DNA of 64,000 nucleotides from Flavobacterium marginilacus (GCF_026870155.1 NZ_CP113975.1:3968001-4032000), one strand, 5' to 3'; numbered from the stretch's first letter, positions 18,297-28,083 are shown. The notes: generated by a model not told the origin, from the sequence alone. A program made the numbers and translations.

Positions 18297-19052
18297 TTAA
18301 ACAATCAAGGATTGATCTAAAAGTTCTCTTTCGCCTTCCCAATCTCTTGAAATATTCTTTCTAATCAAACCTGCCGGAATACCTCCAATGAGAATGCTGC
18401 TTCCAAACAAAGTATAATCTTTATTACACAGACTATTCGATGCAATGGTACAATAATTGGGTGTTACTGTATCTTTCATAACAGAAACCCTGCTCCCGAC
18501 ATAATTGTAATTCCCAATCAAAATTGGACCATTCATATCGAATTTTTCCTTTGTTTCGGTATCAAACATTGGATGAAAGTTAGTGTCTATTATTTGAGAT
18601 TCAGATCCAAAACGAGCGTAATTCCCCAAAATTACTTTCTCCAAACAGACTAATTTTGCATTTGAGCCTAATGATGACATATGACCAAATTCGCAATATC
18701 CATCACCTCCGATGAAGATAAAATAATCCTTGCCAAACTGTACATGCCCTTTAAAAACAGCTTTCCCCTCGATATTAATTTCGGCTATTCCTTTATGCCG
18801 TGTATTCATTTCATAAGGCTGGCCAAAGCCAATCATACCTCTTTTAATATTTCCCTGGATTTCAAAATTCCCTTTAATACAAGTAAGCTTTACACTTCCG
18901 TAAAAAAAGATTGGCAGTTTTTTTGCAATGCTGAAAGGAAATTTTTTAAAATTAAAATACAGTGTTTTTGTCCAGTTTACTGAATAATAAAGCTTCAGTT
19001 TCTTAAAGACTTTTTTAAATTTTCGATAATAAAATTTCAAACTGTCAGTCAT
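18297..19052 (-). CDS. Left-handed beta-helix acyltransferase (hexapeptide repeat)
   Basis: A 251-residue protein with hexapeptide-repeat turns through the middle (GKAVFKGHVQFGKDYFIFIGGDGYCEFG..., ILIGNYNYVGSRVSVMKDTV), and a basic N-terminus (KFYYRKFKKVFKKLK). Such proteins are O- or N-acyl transferases of sugars. It overlaps the flippase gene by eight bases. It could acylate the amino sugar made by the isomerase and aminotransferase here, but the acceptor is unproven. Confidence 0.8.
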   Translation of the reverse strand: MTDSLKFYYRKFKKVFKKLKLYYSVNWTKTLYFNFKKFPFSIAKKLPIFFYGSVKLTCIKGNFEIQGNIKRGMIGFGQPYEMNTRHKGIAEINIEGKAVFKGHVQFGKDYFIFIGGDGYCEFGHMSSLGSNAKLVCLEKVILGNYARFGSESQIIDTNFHPMFDTETKEKFDMNGPILIGNYNYVGSRVSVMKDTVTPNYCTIASNSLCNKDYTLFGSSILIGGIPAGLIRKNISRDWEGERELLDQSLIV

Positions 19053-20532
19053 TTTTTCTTTTTAGTATTGAATTTAAAAAATTTCTCAATTCTACTTTTT
19101 TATTAATCTGAAATAACACAAAAATCAGCGACATCAAAACCATAAGTGACATCAGACTATACTTTAAAATTGGATCGCCCAAATATCTTAACAAAAAAGT
19201 AACCGCACACATCACGAAGCAGATAAAATAAACGAGATAAAAATCGGAGTCGAAATAAAAATTATATCTCTTTTTGGTAATTATTTTAAGTGCAATGAAA
19301 TGAATAATATAGTAAACAAAGAAACTAAATCCTGCACCTTCAAGACCACAAAAGTAATAACCGAAAACAGTCAAAGCAAAAGACAAAATACTAAATCCAA
19401 CAGCAGTTCTAATAAACATTTTCGAATCTCCCTTAGCCAGCAGCACAAACCCCATAGACCATGAAACGGCTCTAAACAACATACCCAATATCCCAAAACA
19501 CACCATTGGTATTACTGCATTAAATTTTGGCGTGTAAATAATTTTCACAATAAGCGGAATAAATGTCAAAAATAAAATTATTATTGGAGTGATAATAAGA
19601 ATGGATACAAATGACTGCTCAGCAACGCTGTTTCTAACTTTTACATTATCATCATTTACAGCTGCTAATTTTGGAAAATAATCCGTGCTCATTACCGTAA
19701 AAATAACTCCTACATAAGAATTCAGCAGTGTAAAACCTGCATTATAATATCCCACCTGCTCCAAACCTCCCTGTTTCCCGATGTAAACCTGAATTAAATA
19801 AGCCGCTAACAAAGTAAACAGACTGCTCACCGTCATCATTATTCCAAGCCGGACAATGCTTTTTCCTTCAGCTTTCCATTCTTTATTTGGTATAATAATC
19901 TTTTTAAATTTTATTTTTTTAGAATACAAAAAAGCGAAGAATAAAGCTGATAACGATGTTATAATAATAGTTGGAAGAATGGCATCTATTCCTAAAAAAT
20001 AATAAAAAGGAACAGAGAATAATAATCCAAATAAATTTCCGTAGAAATTAGCCTGCGCCAAAAGTTTCATTCTCCGCAATCCCTGCAGGACTACAAGTTC
20101 TCCGGACGCCAGCTGTTTCAACAGTAAAGTCACCGAAAGAAAAACAAATGAAAAGGTATGATCAGAATTTCCGAAAGTCAATATACTTAACCATTTTGAC
20201 AAAACAAGAGTAATTACAGTTCCAAAAATTCCAGTAATTACTGCCAGTTTTTTTATAGCCGTAACTATCGGTGCTGCAGAATCTATATCAGCTTTTATAT
20301 AATTTTCGGAAACATGCTTTACAGAACTGGTTTCAATTCCTAAACTGGTAAAACTGCTGATTACCGATAGCGTCGAATTTAACAATGAAATAATTCCCAT
20401 CCCGGCAGGACCGATAAATATGGCTATTAATTTGGTTCTTATCACCGAAAAAATAATTGTGAAAAATTGTACTCCTCCAAAAAGAGAAGCTGTTTTTAGA
20501 ATCTGCTGATATGAAGTTTTACTATCAGACAC
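19045..20532 (-). CDS. O-antigen / polysaccharide flippase (Wzx type)
   Basis: A 495-residue polytopic membrane protein of the MATE/MVF (polysaccharide transporter) fold, about 14 hydrophobic segments. The N-terminal KTASLFGGVQFFTIIFSVIRTKLIAI and GPAGMGIISLL segment is typical of Wzx-type translocases, which flip undecaprenyl-linked repeat units to the periplasm. It lies between the aminotransferase (4-base gap) and the acyltransferase (8-base overlap), so it is part of one operon. Confidence 0.9.
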   Translation of the reverse strand: MSDSKTSYQQILKTASLFGGVQFFTIIFSVIRTKLIAIFIGPAGMGIISLLNSTLSVISSFTSLGIETSSVKHVSENYIKADIDSAAPIVTAIKKLAVITGIFGTVITLVLSKWLSILTFGNSDHTFSFVFLSVTLLLKQLASGELVVLQGLRRMKLLAQANFYGNLFGLLFSVPFYYFLGIDAILPTIIITSLSALFFAFLYSKKIKFKKIIIPNKEWKAEGKSIVRLGIMMTVSSLFTLLAAYLIQVYIGKQGGLEQVGYYNAGFTLLNSYVGVIFTVMSTDYFPKLAAVNDDNVKVRNSVAEQSFVSILIITPIIILFLTFIPLIVKIIYTPKFNAVIPMVCFGILGMLFRAVSWSMGFVLLAKGDSKMFIRTAVGFSILSFALTVFGYYFCGLEGAGFSFFVYYIIHFIALKIITKKRYNFYFDSDFYLVYFICFVMCAVTFLLRYLGDPILKYSLMSLMVLMSLIFVLFQINKKVELRNFLNSILKRKND

Positions 20533-20535
20533 TAC

Positions 20536-21648
20536 TTATTGATATTGATTTAAAATCCTGATGATAAAACTCACTTCATCAGCTGTTAAGACAGGACTTA
20601 TGGGCAGACTCAGCACTTCCTGATGAATCTTTTCAGTTATAGGAAAAGATAAATCATTCCAAGATTCAAAAGCCTTCTGCTGATGTGGCGGAATTGGATA
20701 ATGAATTATTGTTTCAATATTATTTGCTGTTAAATAATTTTGCAGATCATCTCTATTTTTGGTCCTAATGACAAAAAGATGAAAAACATGGGATTTCTTT
20801 ATTTCTCCCAATAACAAGGCTGACAGAATAATTTTTTCATTTTTAATTTCAGACAAATAGCGTTTTGCGATTATTATTCGTCGTTCATTATCTGCATCTA
20901 AATTGGGTAATTTCAAATTTAAAAAAGAGGCCTGCAGTTCGTCCAGTCTTGAATTAACACCAATAAAATCATTTTGATATTTAGTTTCCGAACCATAATT
21001 CCGCATAGCTCTAATGACTTTCGCTAAATCCGTATCATTAGTAATAACAGCTCCACCATCTCCTAAACAACCTAAATTTTTACTCGGATAAAAACTATAC
21101 GCTGCGCTTGATTGCAGATTTTTGATTGCAGATTTTTGATTGCAGATTGCTCCCGCAGATTGTGCAGCATCTTCTACAACAATTAAATTATTTTGTTCTG
21201 CGATTTCGTTTATAACATTCATTTCTGCTAATTGACCATATAAATGGACAGCTAAAATGGCTTTGGTTTTTGATGTTATTTTTTCCTGAATTAAATCAGG
21301 ATCGATATTGTAAGTTTCTAATTTGGGTTCGACCAAAACAGGTACCAAATCAGCCTGAAGAATAGCAAGTATACTGGCAATATAAGTGTTGGCAGGTACG
21401 ATTACTTCGTCACCTTTCTGCAATTTTCCTAATTGGATATACCCTTTAAAAATCAGAACCAAAGCATCCAGACCATTTCCAACTCCAATGCAATATTTTG
21501 CGCCACAATAGCTTGCAAAATTAGCTTCAAACTCCTGAACTTCTTTTCCTAAAATATACCAGCCCGAGTCCAATACCGATTTCAGTTTTTCCTGAAAAGC
21601 GGTTTCATAGGGTTCGTTTATTTTTTTTAAATCTAGAAATCTGATCAT
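20536..21648 (-). CDS. DegT/DnrJ/EryC1-family sugar aminotransferase
   Basis: A 370-residue PLP-dependent aminotransferase of the FdtB/QdtB type: GNGLDALVLI start, VVEDAAQSAGA (Asp contacts the PLP pyridine) and YSFYPSKNLGCLGDGG, the Lys (about residue 188) forming the Schiff base. It would aminate a 3-keto-6-deoxy sugar from the FdtA-like isomerase. Odd: the usual G(K)xxGxxGD stretch before YSFYP is replaced by CNQKSAIKNLQSS, encoded by a tandem 14-base repeat (about residues 167-180). The start overlaps the upstream gene's stop by four bases. Confidence 0.9.
   Translation of the reverse strand: MIRFLDLKKINEPYETAFQEKLKSVLDSGWYILGKEVQEFEANFASYCGAKYCIGVGNGLDALVLIFKGYIQLGKLQKGDEVIVPANTYIASILAILQADLVPVLVEPKLETYNIDPDLIQEKITSKTKAILAVHLYGQLAEMNVINEIAEQNNLIVVEDAAQSAGAICNQKSAIKNLQSSAAYSFYPSKNLGCLGDGGAVITNDTDLAKVIRAMRNYGSETKYQNDFIGVNSRLDELQASFLNLKLPNLDADNERRIIIAKRYLSEIKNEKIILSALLLGEIKKSHVFHLFVIRTKNRDDLQNYLTANNIETIIHYPIPPHQQKAFESWNDLSFPITEKIHQEVLSLPISPVLTADEVSFIIRILNQYQ
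21108..21148. repeat. Three tandem copies of TTGATTGCAGATTT inside the aminotransferase
   Basis: Copies at 21108-21121, 21122-21135 and 21136-21148 (last one 13 bases). The 14-base unit times three is 42 bases, which keeps the frame. The gap at 32640-32671 holds similar text (GACTGCAGATTTTAGATT), suggesting the same dispersed repeat class. Confidence 0.8.
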
Positions 21649-22622
21649 TTTAATACGTTTTCAAGTTTAGAAAAATGAACCGTTTCTACTTCATAAAAAT
21701 CATGAATAATCATATTTGCTCCAAAACTTTCTTTCCAATACGATAATCCATTATTGAGCATTTTTCCATGATTTTCATTGGATATTCCAAAATCAAAAAA
21801 ACGCTTATGGGCAAATACATTGTTTATTAAATGATTATACAGAAAATCTAAACTTCCGAGATTTTCCTGCTTTTCATATTTTGAAATGTATTGGCAGTGC
21901 GCCACATTATCTGATTCAAAAATAGTACTTCCTGCTACAATTTCATTATTATAATACACATTAAACTGTCGTATATTTTTATCAAATAAACTTTTCAGCA
22001 ATTTAATTTCAGTAAGAGTGTGAACAGGTTCTGCCTGGTGACGTGCTTCTAAGTTAGGGATTAAAACCTGATTCCAAAACGGTTCAAAATCAATCTCTTC
22101 TTTTATGATTAAACCATTATTTTTTCCTTTTTGAATGCAGCGCTTTCTTATTTTTGAAAACTGATAGGGTTTGGACAAATCGATTACTGCCAATGTATCT
22201 CTTCTGATTAATTGAGCTTCGGCCAAAAACAATGCATAATTTAATTCTTCGGCTGGCTTTTTATGATAGATATGCGGAATAGTTTTTATCTGGATTTTGG
22301 CAATTTTATTTTCATTCAAATAGAATAAAACCGCTTTGAAAATGAGTATTACCGAAGCTAACTTTAAATTCTCTCTGTAAACCAAACCTCCGTAAGTCAA
22401 GCCCTGATGTGAATAAACAAACTCTCTTGATTTATTGGCTGGCAAAACTGCCACAAGCTTTTCGTTTTTGTAAATCATCAAAGAGTAGTCCTCAAAACGG
22501 TCTTTATGATACTCCATAAAATCGCGGTGAAACAAAAAAGCGGCATTCTTTGCTTGACTTACTAAAGTATTCCAGCCGTCATAATCACTTTCCTGATATT
22601 GCCTTACGCTATAATTTTTCAC
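21645..22622 (-). CDS. GNAT/FemAB-like acyltransferase
   Basis: A 325-residue protein with a GNAT/FemAB-type fold signature: N-terminal YQESDYDGWNTLVSQA, a central KIRKRCIQKGKNNGL and a C-terminal SNENHGKMLNNGLSYWKESFGA. No signal peptide. First gene of the minus-strand unit aminotransferase-flippase-hexapeptide enzyme; its stop codon overlaps the aminotransferase start. It may acylate the amino sugar (FdtC/QdtC role), but a peptidoglycan- or tRNA-linked FemAB role cannot be excluded. Confidence 0.75.
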   Translation of the reverse strand: MKNYSVRQYQESDYDGWNTLVSQAKNAAFLFHRDFMEYHKDRFEDYSLMIYKNEKLVAVLPANKSREFVYSHQGLTYGGLVYRENLKLASVILIFKAVLFYLNENKIAKIQIKTIPHIYHKKPAEELNYALFLAEAQLIRRDTLAVIDLSKPYQFSKIRKRCIQKGKNNGLIIKEEIDFEPFWNQVLIPNLEARHQAEPVHTLTEIKLLKSLFDKNIRQFNVYYNNEIVAGSTIFESDNVAHCQYISKYEKQENLGSLDFLYNHLINNVFAHKRFFDFGISNENHGKMLNNGLSYWKESFGANMIIHDFYEVETVHFSKLENVLK

Positions 22623-22750
22623 CTTTGAATATTAAAGACTGGAAAAGTACACAATTAGGGCAATATTCGAAATAGTAATGGAGAAAAACCTAATACAATT
22701 TTTAATTGACAAAAACAGAATATCGATTTCAGACTAAATATCTGAATTTA

Positions 22751-23353
22751 TTATTTATGTTCCAAAGGAGCCAGATGCCATTTGTATTTTACGGCCAGCA
22801 GACGGATTATGATAATTATGGATGATGTGGCGAGATACAGCACGTCATTTTCTACATTCATTTTTCGAAGGGCAAAAAATACGATTCCGCCAAAAATACA
22901 AATCGTTGCATAGACTTCTCTACGGAAAATTACCGGAATTTCGACGCATAAAATGTCACGGGTAACACCGCCAAAACAGGCGGTCATAGTCCCTAGCGCA
23001 ATGCAGATAACGGGATGAAGATGATAATCAATTCCTTTTTGGATTCCAATTAAAGTAAAAACTCCTAATCCGATGGTGTCAAATAAAGCGAGTGAGGTCC
23101 GAAGTCTATCTAATTTTTTTCTAAATATAATTGCCAAAATAAATCCCCAGACAATTACGTATACATATGTCGGATCCTGCATCCATCCTACTGGAGTTCT
23201 CCCGATCATGACATCACGCAGGGTCCCGCCCCCGACAGCAGTTACAAATGCGATGATAAAAACGCCAAACGGATCCAGCTTTTTACTCATAGCAGCTAAT
23301 GCTCCAGACATTGCAAATGCCATTGTTCCTATGATGTCGAGTAAGTGAAACAT
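22751..23353 (-). CDS. TRIC-type / UPF0126 membrane channel protein
   Basis: A 200-residue protein with about seven membrane segments and two GG.xRD motifs, VGGGTLRDVMIGR and CFGGVTRDILCVE, the internal duplication typical of the prokaryotic TRIC (trimeric intracellular cation channel) family. Likely a monovalent-cation channel of the inner membrane; physiological role unknown. Monocistronic. Confidence 0.9.
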   Translation of the reverse strand: MFHLLDIIGTMAFAMSGALAAMSKKLDPFGVFIIAFVTAVGGGTLRDVMIGRTPVGWMQDPTYVYVIVWGFILAIIFRKKLDRLRTSLALFDTIGLGVFTLIGIQKGIDYHLHPVICIALGTMTACFGGVTRDILCVEIPVIFRREVYATICIFGGIVFFALRKMNVENDVLYLATSSIIIIIRLLAVKYKWHLAPLEHK

Positions 23354-23384
23354 ATTTGGAGGTTGAATTTTAAAACTTTAAAGA

Positions 23385-24128
23385 CTACATGTTTTGAGTA
23401 TAAAAATTGTAATCTTTCAAAATGGTTCTTATAAACTCAATTTGATTATTCGTCTGCATTTTAATACCTGTAACCGACTGAATTTTTTGAGACAATTTTA
23501 AAACGGTTTCCATATCATTATTTTTTTCGGCAGTTAGAAAAGTTTCCTTTATAATCCGCATATCATTATCTGACAGCTTAATAACTAATGGATAGACAGG
23601 CACATAGGTTTCACCTATTTCCTCTAATATTGTACTATTGATTGATATATTGTTTTTCAGTGTTATAATAGCTGTTCCTGCTGCCATATCGCCCATTCGC
23701 TGGGTTTTGTTACTGATGCATATTGATACTAATCCAATTAATCCGCCAAGCATGTTGTTTTCTACAATTCTAAAAAGCCAACGGATAAGATAATCTCCAA
23801 AACTGGCCTGATAGCCGTCAATTTTAACGACTTTTATCTTTACTATTTTCTTACCGATGGTCTGTCCTTCAAAAATACTTTCCAGTGTCACGGAATAGAT
23901 CATTACAGGAAAAAAAAACAATATCAATATTGCAAAACCAGACCAAAAATCCATTCTGTCCATGATTCGTGAGATACCCAGCAAATTAAAAAAGACATAT
24001 GCGACAACAATAACATAGGCCGCTTTAACAACAAAATCCAGCAGACTAGCCAGCATTCTCTCGCCAACAGAAGCTGCCTTAAAATTTATTATAACATTTT
24101 GTGTTGTGTTTATAGATAATTCTGACAT
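23385..24128 (-). CDS. RDD-family membrane protein
   Basis: An RDD-domain protein, 248 residues from the chosen ATG at 24126-24128 (MSELSINTTQN); a longer in-frame extension upstream would overlap the divergent SpoIIM gene. It has the family's early AASVGERMLASLLDFVVKAA with the Arg-Asp pattern, two hydrophobic helices, and GQTIGKKIVKIKVVKIDG. Function unknown. Divergent from, and 20 bases away from, the SpoIIM-type gene, with which RDD genes commonly cluster in Bacteroidota. Confidence 0.85.
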   Translation of the reverse strand: MSELSINTTQNVIINFKAASVGERMLASLLDFVVKAAYVIVVAYVFFNLLGISRIMDRMDFWSGFAILILFFFPVMIYSVTLESIFEGQTIGKKIVKIKVVKIDGYQASFGDYLIRWLFRIVENNMLGGLIGLVSICISNKTQRMGDMAAGTAIITLKNNISINSTILEEIGETYVPVYPLVIKLSDNDMRIIKETFLTAEKNNDMETVLKLSQKIQSVTGIKMQTNNQIEFIRTILKDYNFYTQNM

Positions 24129-24148
24129 AATTCCTATTTTAGCACTTG

Positions 24149-25120
24149 ATGAGAGAAATTGCATTTATAAAAGCGAACAAAAACAAATGGCTTGAATTTG
24201 AGCAGGCTATTTTTGGTAAAGCTAAAAAAAATCCTGATGAAATGGCAAATTTATACATTCAATTAATGAATGATTTGTCATATGCCCAGACTTATTACAG
24301 CAAAAGCAAAACGGTTGTTTATTTAAACTACCTAGCGTCCAGCATTTATCAAAAGATATACAAGACCAAGCGCACTGAAAGCAATAGGCTGGTTTATTTT
24401 TTCAAAACCGAAGTACCACTCATTATTTATGAATACCGCAGGTATTTAGTATATGCTTTTGTACTTTTTTTTGTGACTGTCTTTATTGGAGCAGTTTCTG
24501 CCAGATACGATGCTGATTTTGTCCGATTAATTCTTGGAGATGGCTACGTCAATGAAACCCTGGAAAATATCAAAGCTGGAAATCCGGTTGCTATTTATAA
24601 ATCGGGAAGCAATTGGGGCAGTTTTATTGGTATCACCGTCAATAACCTGCGCGTTGGAATGATGTGTTACATTTTTGGAATCTTTGGCGGTATTGGCACT
24701 TTTTATATTTCACTGCAGAATGCCATTATGCTGGGTTCATTTCAGTACTTTTTCTTTCAGCAGGGCGTTTTCTGGAAAAGTGTCCGCGGTATCTGGATTC
24801 ATGGCTCCATGGAAATTTTTGGAATTGTAATTGAAACTGCAGCAGGTTACATTCTGGGAGCTTCGATCTTATTTCCAAAAACGTATTCCAGAATGAATTC
24901 ATTTAAAATTGGCTTCAAGAACAGTTTCAAAATACTGCTGAGCACTGTTCCTTTTACCATAGCTGCAGGATTTCTGGAAGGTTTCATCACCCGTTATTCT
25001 ATCGATATGCCCAACTGGCTAAGCAGTTTTATTATTTTGTTTACTTTATCTATTATTTCCTTTTACTATTTGATTTATCCATTTATAATTCACAAAAAAA
25101 CCAATAAGCCTCATGTTTGA
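24149..25120 (+). CDS. SpoIIM-family (stage II sporulation protein M-like) membrane protein
   Basis: 323 residues from the ATG at 24149. Hydrophobic segments follow a soluble N-terminal helix region (LYIQLMNDLSYAQTYY); GVFWKSVRGIWIHGSMEIFGI carries the conserved HG/E signature of SpoIIM-type proteins. In non-sporulating Bacteroidota this is an envelope protein of unknown role. It starts a co-directional series with short overlaps (8 bases with the next gene), probably one operon through the DUF4350 gene. Confidence 0.85.
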   Translation: MREIAFIKANKNKWLEFEQAIFGKAKKNPDEMANLYIQLMNDLSYAQTYYSKSKTVVYLNYLASSIYQKIYKTKRTESNRLVYFFKTEVPLIIYEYRRYLVYAFVLFFVTVFIGAVSARYDADFVRLILGDGYVNETLENIKAGNPVAIYKSGSNWGSFIGITVNNLRVGMMCYIFGIFGGIGTFYISLQNAIMLGSFQYFFFQQGVFWKSVRGIWIHGSMEIFGIVIETAAGYILGASILFPKTYSRMNSFKIGFKNSFKILLSTVPFTIAAGFLEGFITRYSIDMPNWLSSFIILFTLSIISFYYLIYPFIIHKKTNKPHV

Positions 25121-26060
25121 ACTTTACAAAGAACGCAATTTAAGCGACAATCTCTCCGACACAATTACTTTTTTCAAAACGTTTGGAAAACATTTTTTCA
25201 AAAACTTTTTTATCATAAACGGAATCTTCTTAATGATACTGATGGTTTTGATGTATTTTATTTCCAAAATATACACGGAAGTACTTTTTTCCAATGCAAA
25301 TAATTTTGCTAATAATCCGAACTATCTTTCCAATTTCATAAGTGAGAATATTTTTCTTGTACTGGGAGGCTTTATAACAGCTATTATACTGATCGCTATT
25401 TTATCGATGCTCAATATTACTTTCCCAATTGTTTATTTGAAATTATTTGAAAAAGAGCATCACACCAATTTTTCTACGCAGGAAATCATTAATGAATTGA
25501 AGAAAAATATTGGAAAAATGATTGCCTTTTTATTCGGAACCGCTTTTGTCATAGTGCCTCTAGCTTTCATTATTTTTGGTGTCTTAATACTGCTTTGTTT
25601 TATCCTCATCGGAATTCCATTGGTTTTCATTGCCATTATTGGTTTTTCTTCATGGATAATGCTTTCGTATCATGATTATATTCTAAATGACGTAGGTTTT
25701 TTCAAAGCATTGTCAAATGGATATTATCTGCTGAAACTAAAATTCTGGACTATTATAGGTACTACTTTTTTAATGATGATGCTGGTTCAGATTATTCAGG
25801 GAATAATCACTATTGTTCCCTATATGTTTATGATGGGTTCAATGTTCGTTTCGTCACAAAACGCAGGTTCACAAGCTGAAAATTTTTCTACTTTAGGAAT
25901 TCTTATGACGGTTATAATGGTACTTTCGGTAGTATTAAGTTATATATTTAATAATTTCATTGTGATTAATCAGGGACTTATTTATTATAGTCTACATGAA
26001 GACACTCAAAACTACACCACTAATAACCAAATTGATTTAATTGGCACAGACGTTGAATAA
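25113..26060 (+). CDS. Multi-pass membrane protein of unknown function
   Basis: A 315-residue protein with about six hydrophobic segments and no enzymatic motif that I recognise. It overlaps the SpoIIM-like stop by eight bases and is followed immediately by the DUF4129-like gene. Similar proteins sit in this position in related MoxR/DUF58 loci. I do not assign a function. Confidence 0.75.
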   Translation: MFELYKERNLSDNLSDTITFFKTFGKHFFKNFFIINGIFLMILMVLMYFISKIYTEVLFSNANNFANNPNYLSNFISENIFLVLGGFITAIILIAILSMLNITFPIVYLKLFEKEHHTNFSTQEIINELKKNIGKMIAFLFGTAFVIVPLAFIIFGVLILLCFILIGIPLVFIAIIGFSSWIMLSYHDYILNDVGFFKALSNGYYLLKLKFWTIIGTTFLMMMLVQIIQGIITIVPYMFMMGSMFVSSQNAGSQAENFSTLGILMTVIMVLSVVLSYIFNNFIVINQGLIYYSLHEDTQNYTTNNQIDLIGTDVE

Positions 26061-26814
26061 ATTTTTTCTATTAATTTTCTTTTTCTTTTACTTCAATGCT
26101 GGAGCAAAAGATTCATTGGCTGCAGCCAAAAAAGAAAAAATTATTTTCACAGAAAAAGATATTGTAATAGATACTGCTTCTGTCACAGCAAAATCATTTC
26201 CTGAAAATTTCAAAAAAAAGTATACTGATACTGATTTTATATATGAATTCAAAACTCCAGAAAAAAATGCCTGGGACCGTTTCAAGGAATGGCTCTCCAA
26301 TTTTTTAAAAAAATTATTTAGCATAAGTGACAATAAAACTTCCTCGCTTTTAGTAGATATACTTATAAGAGTAATCGCAATTGCCGTTGTTATTACAGTG
26401 ATTTATATGATTGTAAAAGCGATAATGAATAATGAAGGACAATGGGTTTTTGGTAAAAACTCAGATAAAAAAATAATTAATTATGATGAAATAGAGAAAA
26501 ACCTGCATCTAGCAGATTTCGAAAAACTCATTCAAAGCAGTTTAGAATCAGGTGAAAAAAGATTGACAGCAAGATACTATTATCTTTGGCTGCTTAAAAA
26601 AATGTCCGACAGACAAATCATCGAATGGGATATAGAAAAAACAAACTCAGATTATCTTTATGAAATAAAGAACCAAGCCCAAAAAGAGGATTTTGCCTAT
26701 TTGTCATATTTATATAACAACATTTGGTATGGCGAATTCGAACTGGACGACAGCACTTTTGAAAAAACCCGAAGTGCTTTCGAGAAATCTATAAAAAAAG
26801 TCAGCAATGGGTAA
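26053..26814 (+). CDS. DUF4129-domain membrane protein
   Basis: 254 residues with a hydrophobic signal/anchor (KFFLLIFFFFYF), a second membrane segment (about 100-125) and a C-terminal soluble helix region ending LLKKMSDRQIIEW...YGEFELDD, the DUF4129 pattern. There is no ATG; TTG codons at 26041 and 26053 are the candidates. I chose 26053 because it gives a short positive N-region (NKFF). The first option overlaps the previous gene by 20 bases, the second by 8. Confidence 0.7.
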   Translation: MNKFFLLIFFFFYFNAGAKDSLAAAKKEKIIFTEKDIVIDTASVTAKSFPENFKKKYTDTDFIYEFKTPEKNAWDRFKEWLSNFLKKLFSISDNKTSSLLVDILIRVIAIAVVITVIYMIVKAIMNNEGQWVFGKNSDKKIINYDEIEKNLHLADFEKLIQSSLESGEKRLTARYYYLWLLKKMSDRQIIEWDIEKTNSDYLYEIKNQAQKEDFAYLSYLYNNIWYGEFELDDSTFEKTRSAFEKSIKKVSNG

Positions 26815-28006
26815 AACACTAAAAATATATATCTTCCTTTTAGCTGTGCTTCTAGTGGCTATTGTTGTCATTGATATTAATCGTCCCAAACCTATAGATT
26901 GGACTCCTACCTATTCCATAAAGGATAAAATCCCTTATGGAATGTATGTTTTTGACAATGAAATTGGCTCACTTTTGAAAAATCAAAGTATAGAAAAATT
27001 CAGCAATACCCCTTATGAGTATTTTGACAGCGATCCTTATCTTGACACACTGATATCCAGCAACAAGAAAAAAGGAACTTTCGTCAGCATTTCCAAAATT
27101 TCAAATTTGGACGACCAGTCAATAAACACAATTTGTTCTTTTGTAAGACAGGGCAACAGCGCTTTTATCAGTTCGGAAACCATTCCGAATTCCTTGTTGG
27201 ACAGCCTGAATCTAGTAATGGACAGTGAGTATAAATATTCTGACAGCATTTATAACTGGGTTGCCAATAAAAAATTAGGGACTCAAAAGTATAAAATCAT
27301 TGAAGGCGTTAACAATAATTATTTTTCAAAAATCGACACGCTGAACACTACTGTTTTAGGCTATCAAAATGGGGATAGTGCCAGAGTAAATTTTATAAAA
27401 GTAAAGTATAAAAACGGTGATTTTTACCTGCACACACAGCCTGTTGCGTTTACAAATTTTCATTTATTAAAAGGAAATCATCACGAATATGCAGAAAAAG
27501 TCTTGTCCTATATTCCAAAAGGAAACGTGTTTTGGAGCATCAAAGACCAAAATGGAGAAGTAATTTCAAACTCTCCTATGCGGTATATCCTAAGCCAGCC
27601 AGCACTCAGATGGGCTTGGTATATTTTCCTGATTGGGATGATTGTCTTTATTTTTTTCAATGCCAAACGAAAACAAAGAGTTGTTCCTATTATCAAACCG
27701 CTGGCCAATACCACGGTTGATTTCACAAAAACCATCGGAAATCTGTATTATCAGGAAGGAGATCACAACAATATTATCGACAAAAAAATCATTTATTTTC
27801 TAGAAAAAATCCGAAACGAATACTTAATTGACACTAATAAGCTGGATGATGATTTTATCAAAAAACTGCACCATAAATCAGGGAAAGACTTAGCCAGCAT
27901 TCAAAATGCGGTGTATTTGATTAATTTATACCGAAAAAGCAATTACCTGAGTGTTGAATCCGATTTAATTCATATTAACGCAGCAATAGAAAAAATACTG
28001 AATTAA
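26807..28006 (+). CDS. DUF4350-domain membrane protein
   Basis: A 399-residue protein with an N-terminal membrane anchor (about 8-25), a periplasmic domain containing the DUF4350-type GMYVFDN and SSETIPNSLLDSL segments, and a second membrane helix (about 270-290, WYIFLIGMIVFIFFN). Probably an envelope protein. It overlaps the DUF4129 stop by eight bases and lies 77 bases before moxR. Confidence 0.8.
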   Translation: MGKTLKIYIFLLAVLLVAIVVIDINRPKPIDWTPTYSIKDKIPYGMYVFDNEIGSLLKNQSIEKFSNTPYEYFDSDPYLDTLISSNKKKGTFVSISKISNLDDQSINTICSFVRQGNSAFISSETIPNSLLDSLNLVMDSEYKYSDSIYNWVANKKLGTQKYKIIEGVNNNYFSKIDTLNTTVLGYQNGDSARVNFIKVKYKNGDFYLHTQPVAFTNFHLLKGNHHEYAEKVLSYIPKGNVFWSIKDQNGEVISNSPMRYILSQPALRWAWYIFLIGMIVFIFFNAKRKQRVVPIIKPLANTTVDFTKTIGNLYYQEGDHNNIIDKKIIYFLEKIRNEYLIDTNKLDDDFIKKLHHKSGKDLASIQNAVYLINLYRKSNYLSVESDLIHINAAIEKILN

Positions 28007-28083
28007 ATTAACCTGCCCAAAAATCTAAAAACCGCAAAATCATTAACCGCTCTGCCAAAAAAGCAACATAATTAAAGAAATAT

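Noticed and set aside
24129..24164. Extension of the RDD gene to 24164
   Set aside because: It would overlap the SpoIIM-like start; MSELSIN at 24128 fits better.
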